In this document: positions 1-6,214 of the stretch, one piece after another | How the letters are laid out: every line of letters starts with the position of its first letter | How positions within the stretch are numbered: position 1 is the first letter of the stretch | Assembly: GCA_028718465.1 (NCBI GenBank) | Contig: JAQULX010000173.1 | Coordinates: 1-6,428 of the forward strand | DNA length: 6,428 nucleotides | Source: Dehalococcoidales bacterium | GTDB taxonomy: Bacteria > Chloroflexota > Dehalococcoidia > Dehalococcoidales > UBA3254 | Direction: 5' to 3' | Translations under genes and position numbers: made by a program | The notes under the pieces: generated by a model | The model's database searches: none | The model's input: only the letters and a program-made list of their open reading frames with translations | Told to the model about the DNA's origin: nothing

Positions 1-20
1 TTTCGAGGAGTTATATATCC

Positions 21-57
21 TTAATTTTTCAACGGGGCACTGGTTGAAATAAATTAA
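21..57. terminator. Possible stem-loop beyond the RND gene
   Basis: Bases 21-33 and 43-57 form a 13-bp, mostly A-T stem with a 2-base bulge (49-50) and a 9-base loop (GGGGCACTG). It begins eight bases past the RND stop codon. Read on the plus strand it is followed by AGC and six T residues (61-66), so it looks more like a terminator for a convergent gene lying left of the window than for the RND gene itself; it might serve both directions. The stem is weak. Confidence 0.3.
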
Positions 58-64
58 AGCTTTT

Positions 65-3000
65 TTAATGGCTGCCTTGATTTTTTTCTTCCAAAGCATC
101 CGCCAGGAGTTTCTCATGCTTTCCCTTTCCTTCAAAGCGTGACATAACGCTGTAAAAACAAGGAACCACATAGAGCGTAAGCACAGTCGAAAAGATCACA
201 CCGCCAATTACAGCAATTGCCATGGGATTCCGGCTCTCCGCTCCTGGACCAAAAGCCAAAGCGGCAGGAACGGCGCCTGCAATGGTGGCTACCGAAGTCA
301 TCAAGATAGGTCGCAAGCGGATGGGGCAAGCCGTCAGGAGGGCCTTATGGATTGACGATTCCCCTCTTTCCCTCACCTGGTTCGTAAAATCTACCAGTAG
401 AATCGAGTTTTTCTTGACGATTCCCATAAGCAAGATAAGGCCTATGACACTATAGATATTAATAGACCGATGTGTGACAAACAGAGCCATGAGCGCGCCA
501 GAAACGCTGAAAGGTAAAGCCATCAATACCGAGAGAGGATCGATAAAGCTGTTAAACTGTGAAGCCAGCACCATGTAAGCTACGATAATGCCGAGCAGAA
601 GAACCAAGATGAGACTCTGGAGAGATTCAGCGAATGTCTGTGAACTCCCAGTCAAGGTAATATGATAATCCGGCGGTAAGATACGCTTGGCAATGTCTTG
701 GGCTACCAGCAAAGCCTTTTGCTGAGACTCACCCGCCTTAACATTGGCGTAGACTGTGATTGACCGTTCCCGGTTGCTACGCCAAATCGCCACCATGGAC
801 TGTTTTTCTTCCATGGTGACCAGATTAGAAAGTGGAGTCAACTCGCCTCGGTTATTACGAACAAAAAGGCTGTTAACTTTAGTGCGGGGATCTTCTTTAC
901 TCTCTTCCAGTTTCAGGCGCATATCGTAACGGTGACCGCCTTTCTCATAAGTGCCAACTAGAACTCCGCCAATCATCGCCTGTACAACTTGGGAGATACT
1001 GGAAATACTTACCCCATATTCGGCCGCCTTATTGCGGTCGGGAACTACCTGGAGTTCAGGTTGACCGAGGGCGTAATTGGTGTCTAGGTCGGTAACCATA
1101 CCTGTCTTTTCCAATCCCGCCATTATTTGTTTTGTATAATCCGCCAGCTTGTCCCAATCCGGGCCCTTAACCGTAAACTCCACAGGGAATCCCCTAGAAG
1201 CAGTGAAAGCCTTAATGGAAAGGTCTTGAATCACCGCATGCACATCGGGAATCTTATTGAACTGCTTGCGGCAGACACCCATAAACTCCTGCTGGCTAAG
1301 CTCGTGTCCTATGGTTGGATCAATCCCACGCTTGCCACGATCCTTCATCGTCACAAGCACAGAACCGCTATTGGAGTCACCGGGAGAACCTCCTCCTACC
1401 TGCAAGACATAGCGATCGACTTCGTAACGTTTCGAAAGAAATTTTTCGACTTCACTGAATTTCAAATCCGAATAAGAGAGCGCTGAGCCAACCGGAGTTT
1501 GGAGCCGCACATTGAAACGGCTCTGATCCTCGGAGGGAATGAACTCTTTATTGATAAACAAAAAGGCCGAGAAACTTAAGGCGAAAACTATCAATGCTGT
1601 AACGATCACCTTTACGCGATGATTCAAAGCCACCGCAAGAGAACCAGCATAAAAATCTCTTGTCTTGTCCATTAACCATTCAACCCCTTTACCGAACCGG
1701 GTCGTTCGTTTTCCGATATCCACAAACTGAGAACAGCGCATGGGAGTCAGGGTCAGAGCTTCTATAAGAGACAATAACACGGCCACTGTAATGGTCACCC
1801 CGAACTGGAAGAAAAACTTCCCGATGACCCCGCTCATGAAGGCCACCGGTAGAAAAATCGCCACGATTGAGATAGTAGCGGCCATAGCAGCAAAGGTGAT
1901 TTCCTTAGAGCCGACCAAGGCCGCCAAAATTCTGCTTTCGCCTTTTTCCTGGTGACGGATGATGTTTTCCAACACCATAATGGCATCATCCACCACAATA
2001 CCTATGGAAAGACTAAGCCCCAACAAGGTAAATGTATTCAGAGTGAATCCGGCGAAATAGAGCACGATAAAAGCGCCAACAACAGAAGTCGGAATCGCCA
2101 ACAGAACGTTTAGAGTAGATGCCCAAGAACCAAGGAACATCCAGCAAACCAGCCCGGTCAATAGAGCCGATAACAACAGTGTAAAGTTCAACTCGCGAAC
2201 TGCTTGTTCGATATAACGGGTACTGTCAAAATTTACGCTCAACTTCATGCCCTTTGGCAGCCCCTTCTGAACCTCCGCAATCTTAGCCCGCACGGCTTTG
2301 GCCACTGCGACGGCGTTGGAACCACGCTGTTTAAGAATATTCAGCGCGACGCAAGAAGTCCCCATAGCGCGGCTGGCCCTCAAGGCATCTGCCAAGCCAT
2401 CCTCGATCCGCGCGACTTGATTCAGATGAATTGGGACATAATTCGGCTGCCCGCCGCGCTGATTGATGACCAAATTGTTAAATTCCTCGATAGTTTTGGC
2501 TTCACCCATGGTCCGGACATTCAATTGCCGATTCCCGGCCTCCAACTGGCCGGCGGGCCCTTCCACATGCTCGTTCTGGACAGTGTTGATGACGTCATTA
2601 ACCGAAAGCGCGTAAGAATTGAGAGCATTCTCATCCACCCAAATACGTAGGTTGGGGTCACGGTAACCGCCCAGAGTAATGTCTCCGACTCCTGCCACAG
2701 TCGAGAACTGATCCTTGATACGATCATTCGTATATGACATTAAGTCCTTGAGAGGATACGTATCGCTCTCCAAGCTCAGCAGCATTATTGGCTGGTCCTC
2801 GGGATTAGATTTACGTATGGTTGGAGAAGTAATTTCTCTAGGAAGTTTTTGTAAAACTGACTCAACTTTAGCCTGGACGTCCTGGACCGCCAGATCGATA
2901 TTACGGTTTAGCTCGAATTCTATCGTCACAGTACCTTCACTGTTTTCCGACTCGGAGGTAACGCTGCGGACGCTCTGGATACTCATTACCGCGTCCTCGA

Positions 3001-3199
3001 CGATATCGACTATGGAGGTTTCAATGACTTCCGGAGCTGCCCCTTCCAAACGGATATTGACGGAAACCACCGGATAATCCACATCGGGAAGCTGACTGAT
3101 CCCCATGCGCATAAAGGAGATCCCGCCGAATATGATGAGCGCAGACATAAGCATCCAGGCAAAGACGGGGCGCTTTATAGAAATTTCAGATAAATTCAT
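65..3199 (-). CDS. RND-family efflux transporter permease (AcrB-like, HAE type)
   Basis: Inner-membrane proton-driven pump of the resistance-nodulation-division superfamily. By family knowledge it works as a trimer with a periplasmic adaptor and an outer-membrane channel to expel hydrophobic or amphiphilic compounds. The 1044 residues are full length (AcrB is 1049). The N-terminus (MNLSEISIKRPVFAWML) is typical, with TM1 at about 11-29. TM2-6 span about 337-490, TM7 about 528-548 and TM8-12 about 861-1019, with two large periplasmic domains between. Proton-relay residues are present: the Asp pair D404-D405 in TM4 (GIVVDD), K930 in TM10, R961 and T968. The TM4 motif is of the drug-export (HAE) kind, not the metal-export (HME) kind. 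Its ATG overlaps the TolC stop codon (ATGA at 3196-3199), so translation is probably coupled; the only Shine-Dalgarno hint is a GGA inside the TolC gene. The substrate cannot be told from sequence. Confidence 0.97.
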   Translation of the reverse strand: MNLSEISIKRPVFAWMLMSALIIFGGISFMRMGISQLPDVDYPVVSVNIRLEGAAPEVIETSIVDIVEDAVMSIQSVRSVTSESENSEGTVTIEFELNRNIDLAVQDVQAKVESVLQKLPREITSPTIRKSNPEDQPIMLLSLESDTYPLKDLMSYTNDRIKDQFSTVAGVGDITLGGYRDPNLRIWVDENALNSYALSVNDVINTVQNEHVEGPAGQLEAGNRQLNVRTMGEAKTIEEFNNLVINQRGGQPNYVPIHLNQVARIEDGLADALRASRAMGTSCVALNILKQRGSNAVAVAKAVRAKIAEVQKGLPKGMKLSVNFDSTRYIEQAVRELNFTLLLSALLTGLVCWMFLGSWASTLNVLLAIPTSVVGAFIVLYFAGFTLNTFTLLGLSLSIGIVVDDAIMVLENIIRHQEKGESRILAALVGSKEITFAAMAATISIVAIFLPVAFMSGVIGKFFFQFGVTITVAVLLSLIEALTLTPMRCSQFVDIGKRTTRFGKGVEWLMDKTRDFYAGSLAVALNHRVKVIVTALIVFALSFSAFLFINKEFIPSEDQSRFNVRLQTPVGSALSYSDLKFSEVEKFLSKRYEVDRYVLQVGGGSPGDSNSGSVLVTMKDRGKRGIDPTIGHELSQQEFMGVCRKQFNKIPDVHAVIQDLSIKAFTASRGFPVEFTVKGPDWDKLADYTKQIMAGLEKTGMVTDLDTNYALGQPELQVVPDRNKAAEYGVSISSISQVVQAMIGGVLVGTYEKGGHRYDMRLKLEESKEDPRTKVNSLFVRNNRGELTPLSNLVTMEEKQSMVAIWRSNRERSITVYANVKAGESQQKALLVAQDIAKRILPPDYHITLTGSSQTFAESLQSLILVLLLGIIVAYMVLASQFNSFIDPLSVLMALPFSVSGALMALFVTHRSINIYSVIGLILLMGIVKKNSILLVDFTNQVRERGESSIHKALLTACPIRLRPILMTSVATIAGAVPAALAFGPGAESRNPMAIAVIGGVIFSTVLTLYVVPCFYSVMSRFEGKGKHEKLLADALEEKNQGSH

Positions 3200-4479
3200 C
3201 GTTTTTCCAGATCTTTCATAAGAGAGAGGCGGCGGGCCGTGGCTGCTTCCAATTTGTTATAGTCGATCTTGGCCAAGTAACGGATCTTCTCTAGAGAACG
3301 TTGCGTATCCTGATAAGCCGTGAGCGCCTGCAGCACATCGAGGTTAGTGACCAAATTAAGTTCGTAGTCCTTAAGATTAGCTTCGTAGTTTTTTTCCGCT
3401 ACGTCAAAGGCCTCTTCAAGTGCTGCCAACTGAGATAGATCTGCCTTAAGGTTATGGTGCAATGAACGGATTTGCTCTAAAGCCAACCGTTCGACCTGGC
3501 TTAATTGTATTTCGCTCTGGCGTTTCTGAGACTCGGCGGTCTTGACGTTAGAAGAAATAATCCCTCCCGTGAAAATGGGTAAAGTCACGGCAAGTTCCAA
3601 ATCCCAGGCCCCTTTTTTGTGTAGATCAGGTCGCTCAGTATAAAGGTTACCAATTAAATCCACGGATGGCAGATAAGCCCCTTTGGCAATAGAAACATTA
3701 GATTTAAAAGCTTCCACATTTTTTATAGCTGCTGCGATATCAGGCCTTGCATTGAGCTCAGATTGATAGCTCTCCAATGATCCTATATCGGAAGGAGCTT
3801 TATCGGTGTCATCCAATTGTATATCTTGGTCTAAACCTGTAAGAAAAGTCAATACTTCTTTAGCCACATCCAACTGACCCAATACCTGCTCCCTTTGAGC
3901 TTTAAGAATAGCCTGGGCCGCTTGGATAGTAAGTACTTCAGTAATCCTAGATCTACCTATGGTAATCCTATCCTGAAGCTCTTTGATTCTTTTCTGGTAT
4001 AGTTCTAGTTCATTATCTAAAACATCCAGATCTTTTTGTACGGCCAAACGGGTATAAAAAGCCCCTGCCACGTCACTGTAAAGCTGCATACCAGCCCATT
4101 GCCAAGCTTGTTCCTGCGCTGTTATGAAAGCTTCCGTCTCATACAAAGCAGCAAAGTCCCTAAAACCTCTAAATAAAGGCTGATCGATCGTAATTGCTAA
4201 AGTCTGCTGTCCGGCGGAGGTTGAGGTGTTTCCTGAACTGGTAAATCCGGGAGCGTTCTGGTGGAAATAAGAATAAGAACCGTTGACAGAAGGAAGGATA
4301 GCTCCCCAGGCCTTGTGATAATTTTCTTCGGCCTGGGCTACCACCTCTTGCTGGAAGGCCAAAACTTCACTTCTTTTTAGCGCTGCCTTAAAACAGTCCT
4401 TGAGACTAAGCGGCTCCCCAGCCCATAATAAAGTGGGAATTAATGAAAGAATAATTGCCACTAAATGTATTTTTTCCAT
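3196..4479 (-). CDS. TolC-family outer-membrane efflux protein
   Basis: Outer-membrane factor that should form a trimeric channel through the outer membrane and periplasm for the adjoining RND pump. From the ATG at 4479 it has 427 residues. Residues 1-20 form a signal peptide (MEKIHLVAIILSLIPTLLWA) with likely cleavage before GEP, and there is no lipobox Cys. Two OEP-type repeats follow (about 23-215 and 245-420), each pairing a beta-hairpin stretch (QPLFRGF near 100-106; LPIFTGG near 300-306) with long Ala/Gln/Glu-rich helices. The Arg-Pro-Asp segment near 245 (LNARPDI) is common in the family. The frame stays open to a TTG at 4581, but that lies upstream of the probable promoter, and the in-frame ATG at 4551 sits inside its -10 box. 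Neither would be in the mRNA, and only the 4479 start puts the signal peptide at the N-terminus. The Shine-Dalgarno is weak. The gene is followed by the RND gene with a 4-base overlap. Confidence 0.94.
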   Translation of the reverse strand: MEKIHLVAIILSLIPTLLWAGEPLSLKDCFKAALKRSEVLAFQQEVVAQAEENYHKAWGAILPSVNGSYSYFHQNAPGFTSSGNTSTSAGQQTLAITIDQPLFRGFRDFAALYETEAFITAQEQAWQWAGMQLYSDVAGAFYTRLAVQKDLDVLDNELELYQKRIKELQDRITIGRSRITEVLTIQAAQAILKAQREQVLGQLDVAKEVLTFLTGLDQDIQLDDTDKAPSDIGSLESYQSELNARPDIAAAIKNVEAFKSNVSIAKGAYLPSVDLIGNLYTERPDLHKKGAWDLELAVTLPIFTGGIISSNVKTAESQKRQSEIQLSQVERLALEQIRSLHHNLKADLSQLAALEEAFDVAEKNYEANLKDYELNLVTNLDVLQALTAYQDTQRSLEKIRYLAKIDYNKLEAATARRLSLMKDLEKR

Positions 4480-4546
4480 TTTCTTATTTGAGTCGTTACC
4501 TGGATATAATCTACCAAAATTAAATTTATAAGGGTACTTAATGTTA

Positions 4547-4575
4547 ATCATATCAGAAAATAAGTAAACCGCCAA
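4547..4575 (-). promoter_or_regulatory. Probable sigma-70-type promoter of the TolC-RND operon
   Basis: On the minus strand TTGGCG (4575-4570) is followed after exactly 17 bases by TATGAT (4552-4547). These match the TTGACA/TATAAT consensus at 4 of 6 and 5 of 6 bases. Transcription would start near 4540, leaving a leader of about 60 bases before the ATG at 4479. The DNA upstream of the -35 box is very A+T-rich and could act as an UP element. The assignment assumes an ordinary housekeeping sigma factor; a weaker TTGAGG-N17-TATTTT pair lies upstream at 4630-4602. Confidence 0.55.
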
Positions 4576-4604
4576 GCTCAATTACATAAAAATGGAAAGC
4601 TAAA

Positions 4605-4618
4605 ATATTATTTAATAT
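4605..4618. promoter_or_regulatory. Small AT-only dyad upstream of the TolC promoter
   Basis: Inverted repeat ATATTA-TT-TAATAT, 30-43 bases upstream of the -35 box. It could be part of an UP element or a regulator site. In such A+T-rich DNA it may equally be chance, so the call is weak. Confidence 0.15.
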
Positions 4619-4679
4619 AGTTCACCTCAATGTAATTGCGACTTAATACTAATTTTAGACAAAATAAATGGATATAAAG

Positions 4680-4695
4680 TTTCTTAAATAAGAAA
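4680..4695. promoter_or_regulatory. 7-2-7 palindrome in the tolC upstream region (possible operator)
   Basis: TTTCTTA-AA-TAAGAAA is a perfect 7-base inverted repeat around a 2-base centre. It is the most regular dyad in the 310-base region between the exported-protein gene and the TolC gene, and lies about 105 bases upstream of the proposed -35 box. Its size and symmetry would suit a dimeric repressor, but no regulator gene is in the window. It could be chance in A+T-rich DNA. Confidence 0.2.
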
Positions 4696-4730
4696 ATTTT
4701 TCTTTACATCTCTTTGCATACCTTTTTCGA

Positions 4731-4769
4731 AAATAACGGCAAGCTCAAAAAAAACACCTGCCGTTATTT
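4731..4769 (-). terminator. Stem-loop terminator after the exported-protein gene
   Basis: A perfect 10-bp inverted repeat (AAATAACGGC at 4731-4740 and GCCGTTATTT at 4760-4769) begins 20 bases beyond the stop codon of the upstream gene. The stem has a G+C-rich tip and, read on the minus strand, its 3' arm ends in TTATTTT. The 19-base loop contains eight consecutive T residues. There is no long T-run after the stem, so it is not a textbook intrinsic terminator, but the position suits one and it would insulate the efflux operon. Confidence 0.55.
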
Positions 4770-4789
4770 CTTACAGTCTAAGTTTATTA

Positions 4790-5236
4790 TTATTTGTTCT
4801 CGCCTTGCTCTGATTTAGGCTCTACATTCTCTCCGGGCTCTTCTTTCTCATTCTTTTCTGTCAATGCTTTAATCTTTTTCTCTTTCATATCTGCAGACTC
4901 AATCAGCTTTGCTGCAAGATCAGGATGAGATTGTTGAAGAGCGGTTGCGGAATCTCTTAATAGCTTTACCAGGGGCCCTTCTACTAAATCCTCTTTCATT
5001 CCTTTTTCTTCTTTTCCTTCAATTTCACTCGCTTCGTCATTTGCGTATTTAGTCAAGCCTTGCGCTAGATCAGGCTGAGATGACTGAAGAACGGCTGCGG
5101 AATTTCTCAAGGTCTTTATAAGCGCCTCGTGATTGCCTTTATTATGTTCTTTGTCTGCTGCAGACGCTGACGTCGCTACAAATAGCGCAATTCCTAATAC
5201 TAGCATCCACATCATCATACTTCGTAATGATTTCAT
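4790..5236 (-). CDS. Small exported protein with two 50-residue repeats, unknown function
   Basis: A 148-residue protein of a family I do not recognise. Residues 1-26 are a classic Sec signal peptide: basic start (MKSLR), hydrophobic core, and an ASA site with likely cleavage after A26. It should therefore be periplasmic or secreted; no lipobox Cys is present. The mature part holds two copies of one unit exactly 50 residues apart, about 36-62 and 86-112. They share L-x-K-x-L-R-x-S-A, then L-Q-x-S and P-D-L-A, with 14 of 27 residues identical. Both look helical. A Lys/Glu-rich stretch separates them and a charged, probably disordered tail (about 116-148) ends the protein. The start is well supported by AGGAGG five bases upstream. 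The gene stands alone between the DUF347 gene and a stem-loop terminator. A role in envelope stress or ligand binding would be a guess. Confidence 0.88.
   Translation of the reverse strand: MKSLRSMMMWMLVLGIALFVATSASAADKEHNKGNHEALIKTLRNSAAVLQSSQPDLAQGLTKYANDEASEIEGKEEKGMKEDLVEGPLVKLLRDSATALQQSHPDLAAKLIESADMKEKKIKALTEKNEKEEPGENVEPKSEQGENK
4917..5118 (-). repeat. Internal direct repeat, period 150 bp, in the exported-protein gene
   Basis: Bases 4917-4968 and 5067-5118 align without gaps at a 150-base offset, with 41 of 52 identical. The longest shared runs include GCGGAAT and TGAAGA (plus-strand reading). The period is exactly 50 codons and matches the protein repeat, showing that the gene grew by an in-frame internal duplication that is still visible in the DNA. 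Confidence 0.8.
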
Positions 5237-5241
5237 AGCAT

Positions 5242-5247
5242 CCTCCT
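5242..5247 (-). promoter_or_regulatory. Strong ribosome binding site of the exported-protein gene
   Basis: AGGAGG, within AAAGGAGGA (5249-5241), sits five bases upstream of the ATG at 5236. It is the strongest Shine-Dalgarno sequence of the window, fixes this start and suggests a highly translated protein. Its neighbours have weak sites or none. Confidence 0.85.
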
Positions 5248-5359
5248 TTCCGTATTATTTTAAGTTGTCAAGATAAAACCTGACTTATTGAAAAACGTTC
5301 CTAAATCCAGCAGCTCTTCTCTCGCGTGTTACTCAAGTTGAATATTTATCAACCATATA

Positions 5360-5386
5360 GATACTCAAATCAGTACTTTGAATACC
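5360..5386 (-). terminator. Stem-loop just after the DUF347 gene
   Basis: On the minus strand the arms at 5386-5377 (GGTATTCAAA) and 5369-5360 (TTTGAGTATC) pair over 10 positions, two of them G-U, around a 7-base loop. The stem begins four bases past the stop codon. The G-U pairs form only in minus-strand RNA, which agrees with the gene direction. No T-run follows, so it may be a weak terminator or a 3'-end stabiliser; read-through into the exported-protein gene is possible. Confidence 0.35.
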
Positions 5387-5390
5387 AGTC

Positions 5391-6161
5391 TCATAGTTGG
5401 CTATTGCGCTCTACACATCTCTCTTTTTCTAACTTATTTTCTTTGGCAATTGTAAAAAATAAAATTACGCAAATAACTGTTGAAGAAGCCACTGTGCCAA
5501 GGTTAATTCCTCCTTTTTGAATGGGTTTAGTAAGGAAATCACCGAAGGTAGCGCCAAACGGCCTTGTTAAAACAAATGCTATCCAGAATAGCAATACCTT
5601 AGAGATTTTCGTAAAGAAGTGTAACAGGGCTACGATAATGAGTACCCCGGATATCACAATTGCGCTGTGTGCAAATCCAAGCCCCAAGTTGTCGGCAAAG
5701 AAATCTCCTGCTGCAGTTCCCAGTGTGTTTGCAATTAAAAAAGCTGTCCAATAAAAGATTTCGGCTCTCGGCGTAGTAATATATTCTACTTTTATTGATT
5801 TTTCCTTTTTGTACCAAGCCGCAAGGATGATTAATAACATTATTATTAAAATAGCAGATCCTGCCGCATAACCAAATTTCAATGTTCGGTCTATGAAATC
5901 AGACATTGCGGTACCTACTATAGCCGATGCGGTGAAAGTCAACCAGTAAATCAATGGGTGGTAGCCTTTCAAGGAGAGTTTAATCGTAAGTAATATCAAA
6001 AATAAACTTATAAATATCATAATAGTATCTCCATAACCTAAATTAAAGGTCATGGAAAACATATCTGCTCCGGTTTCCCCTAATGTTGTTGATACTATTT
6101 TGATTACCCAATACAGGAGAACAATGTGTGGAACTCTATTTTTTAAAGTTGTATTATTCAT
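5391..6161 (-). CDS. DUF347/COG4705-type membrane protein with four internal repeats
   Basis: Polytopic inner-membrane protein with about eight membrane segments and no known function. From the ATG at 6161 it has 256 residues. It consists of four copies of a two-helix unit. Each unit carries W-x9-G-x4-D at identical spacing: W18-G28-D33, W73-G83-D88, W138-G148-D153 and W193-G203-D208. A second glycine in an (N/K/G)-(L/F)-G context follows. This matches the Pfam description of DUF347 (four tandem repeats of two TM segments with a conserved Trp); the TRPFGATFGD motif in repeat 4 is typical of COG4705. One acidic residue per unit in or next to a helix could suit ion or solute transport, which is inference only. 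The frame is open to TTG at 6194 with GTG at 6182, none with a good Shine-Dalgarno; the ATG suits the family's short N-terminus. It lies 53 bases after a paralogue, probably in one operon. It is A+T-rich (19 of 60 G+C in 5821-5880). Confidence 0.88.
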   Translation of the reverse strand: MNNTTLKNRVPHIVLLYWVIKIVSTTLGETGADMFSMTFNLGYGDTIMIFISLFLILLTIKLSLKGYHPLIYWLTFTASAIVGTAMSDFIDRTLKFGYAAGSAILIIMLLIILAAWYKKEKSIKVEYITTPRAEIFYWTAFLIANTLGTAAGDFFADNLGLGFAHSAIVISGVLIIVALLHFFTKISKVLLFWIAFVLTRPFGATFGDFLTKPIQKGGINLGTVASSTVICVILFFTIAKENKLEKERCVERNSQL

Positions 6162-6214
6162 AGCAGAAAGTATCTTTTTCACATCAAAACCCAACTGGAC
6201 GAATTTATAATTCT

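Larger units (their letters stand above)
4480..4789. other. 310-base intergenic region between the exported-protein and TolC genes
   Basis: This A+T-rich region holds, in minus-strand order, the stem-loop terminator of the exported-protein gene, the 7-2-7 palindrome, the AT dyad, the proposed promoter and the leader of the TolC gene. I see no coding frame, tRNA or other structured RNA in it. Confidence 0.7.

Noticed and set aside
2204..2650. Plus-strand open frame of 148 codons inside the RND gene, and similar ones at 1127-1486 and 2715-3077
   Set aside because: They are antisense to conserved RND coding sequence and their products resemble no protein family; they are by-products of the codon pattern.
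65..3199. Heavy-metal (CusA-like) specificity for the RND pump
   Set aside because: The TM4 motif has the adjacent Asp pair of drug-type pumps, and no metal-binding Met cluster is evident.
4652..4665. ATTTT-AGAC-AAAAT inverted repeat as an operator or terminator
   Set aside because: Only five A-T pairs in A+T-rich DNA, no T-run and no gene end nearby.
5233..5241. Two-codon leader frame ATG-CTA-TGA overlapping the exported-protein start
   Set aside because: Its ATG touches the Shine-Dalgarno sequence with no usable spacing, so it is very unlikely to be translated.
5266..5271. Perfect TTGACA (minus strand) upstream of the exported-protein gene, as a -35 box
   Set aside because: A -10 box at 17 bases would fall on the Shine-Dalgarno sequence (AAGGAG); the TAAAAT and TAATAC nearby are only 3 and 8 bases away.
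5326..5754. Plus-strand open frames over the DUF347 gene
   Set aside because: Antisense to the conserved repeats; no ribosome binding sites or family features.
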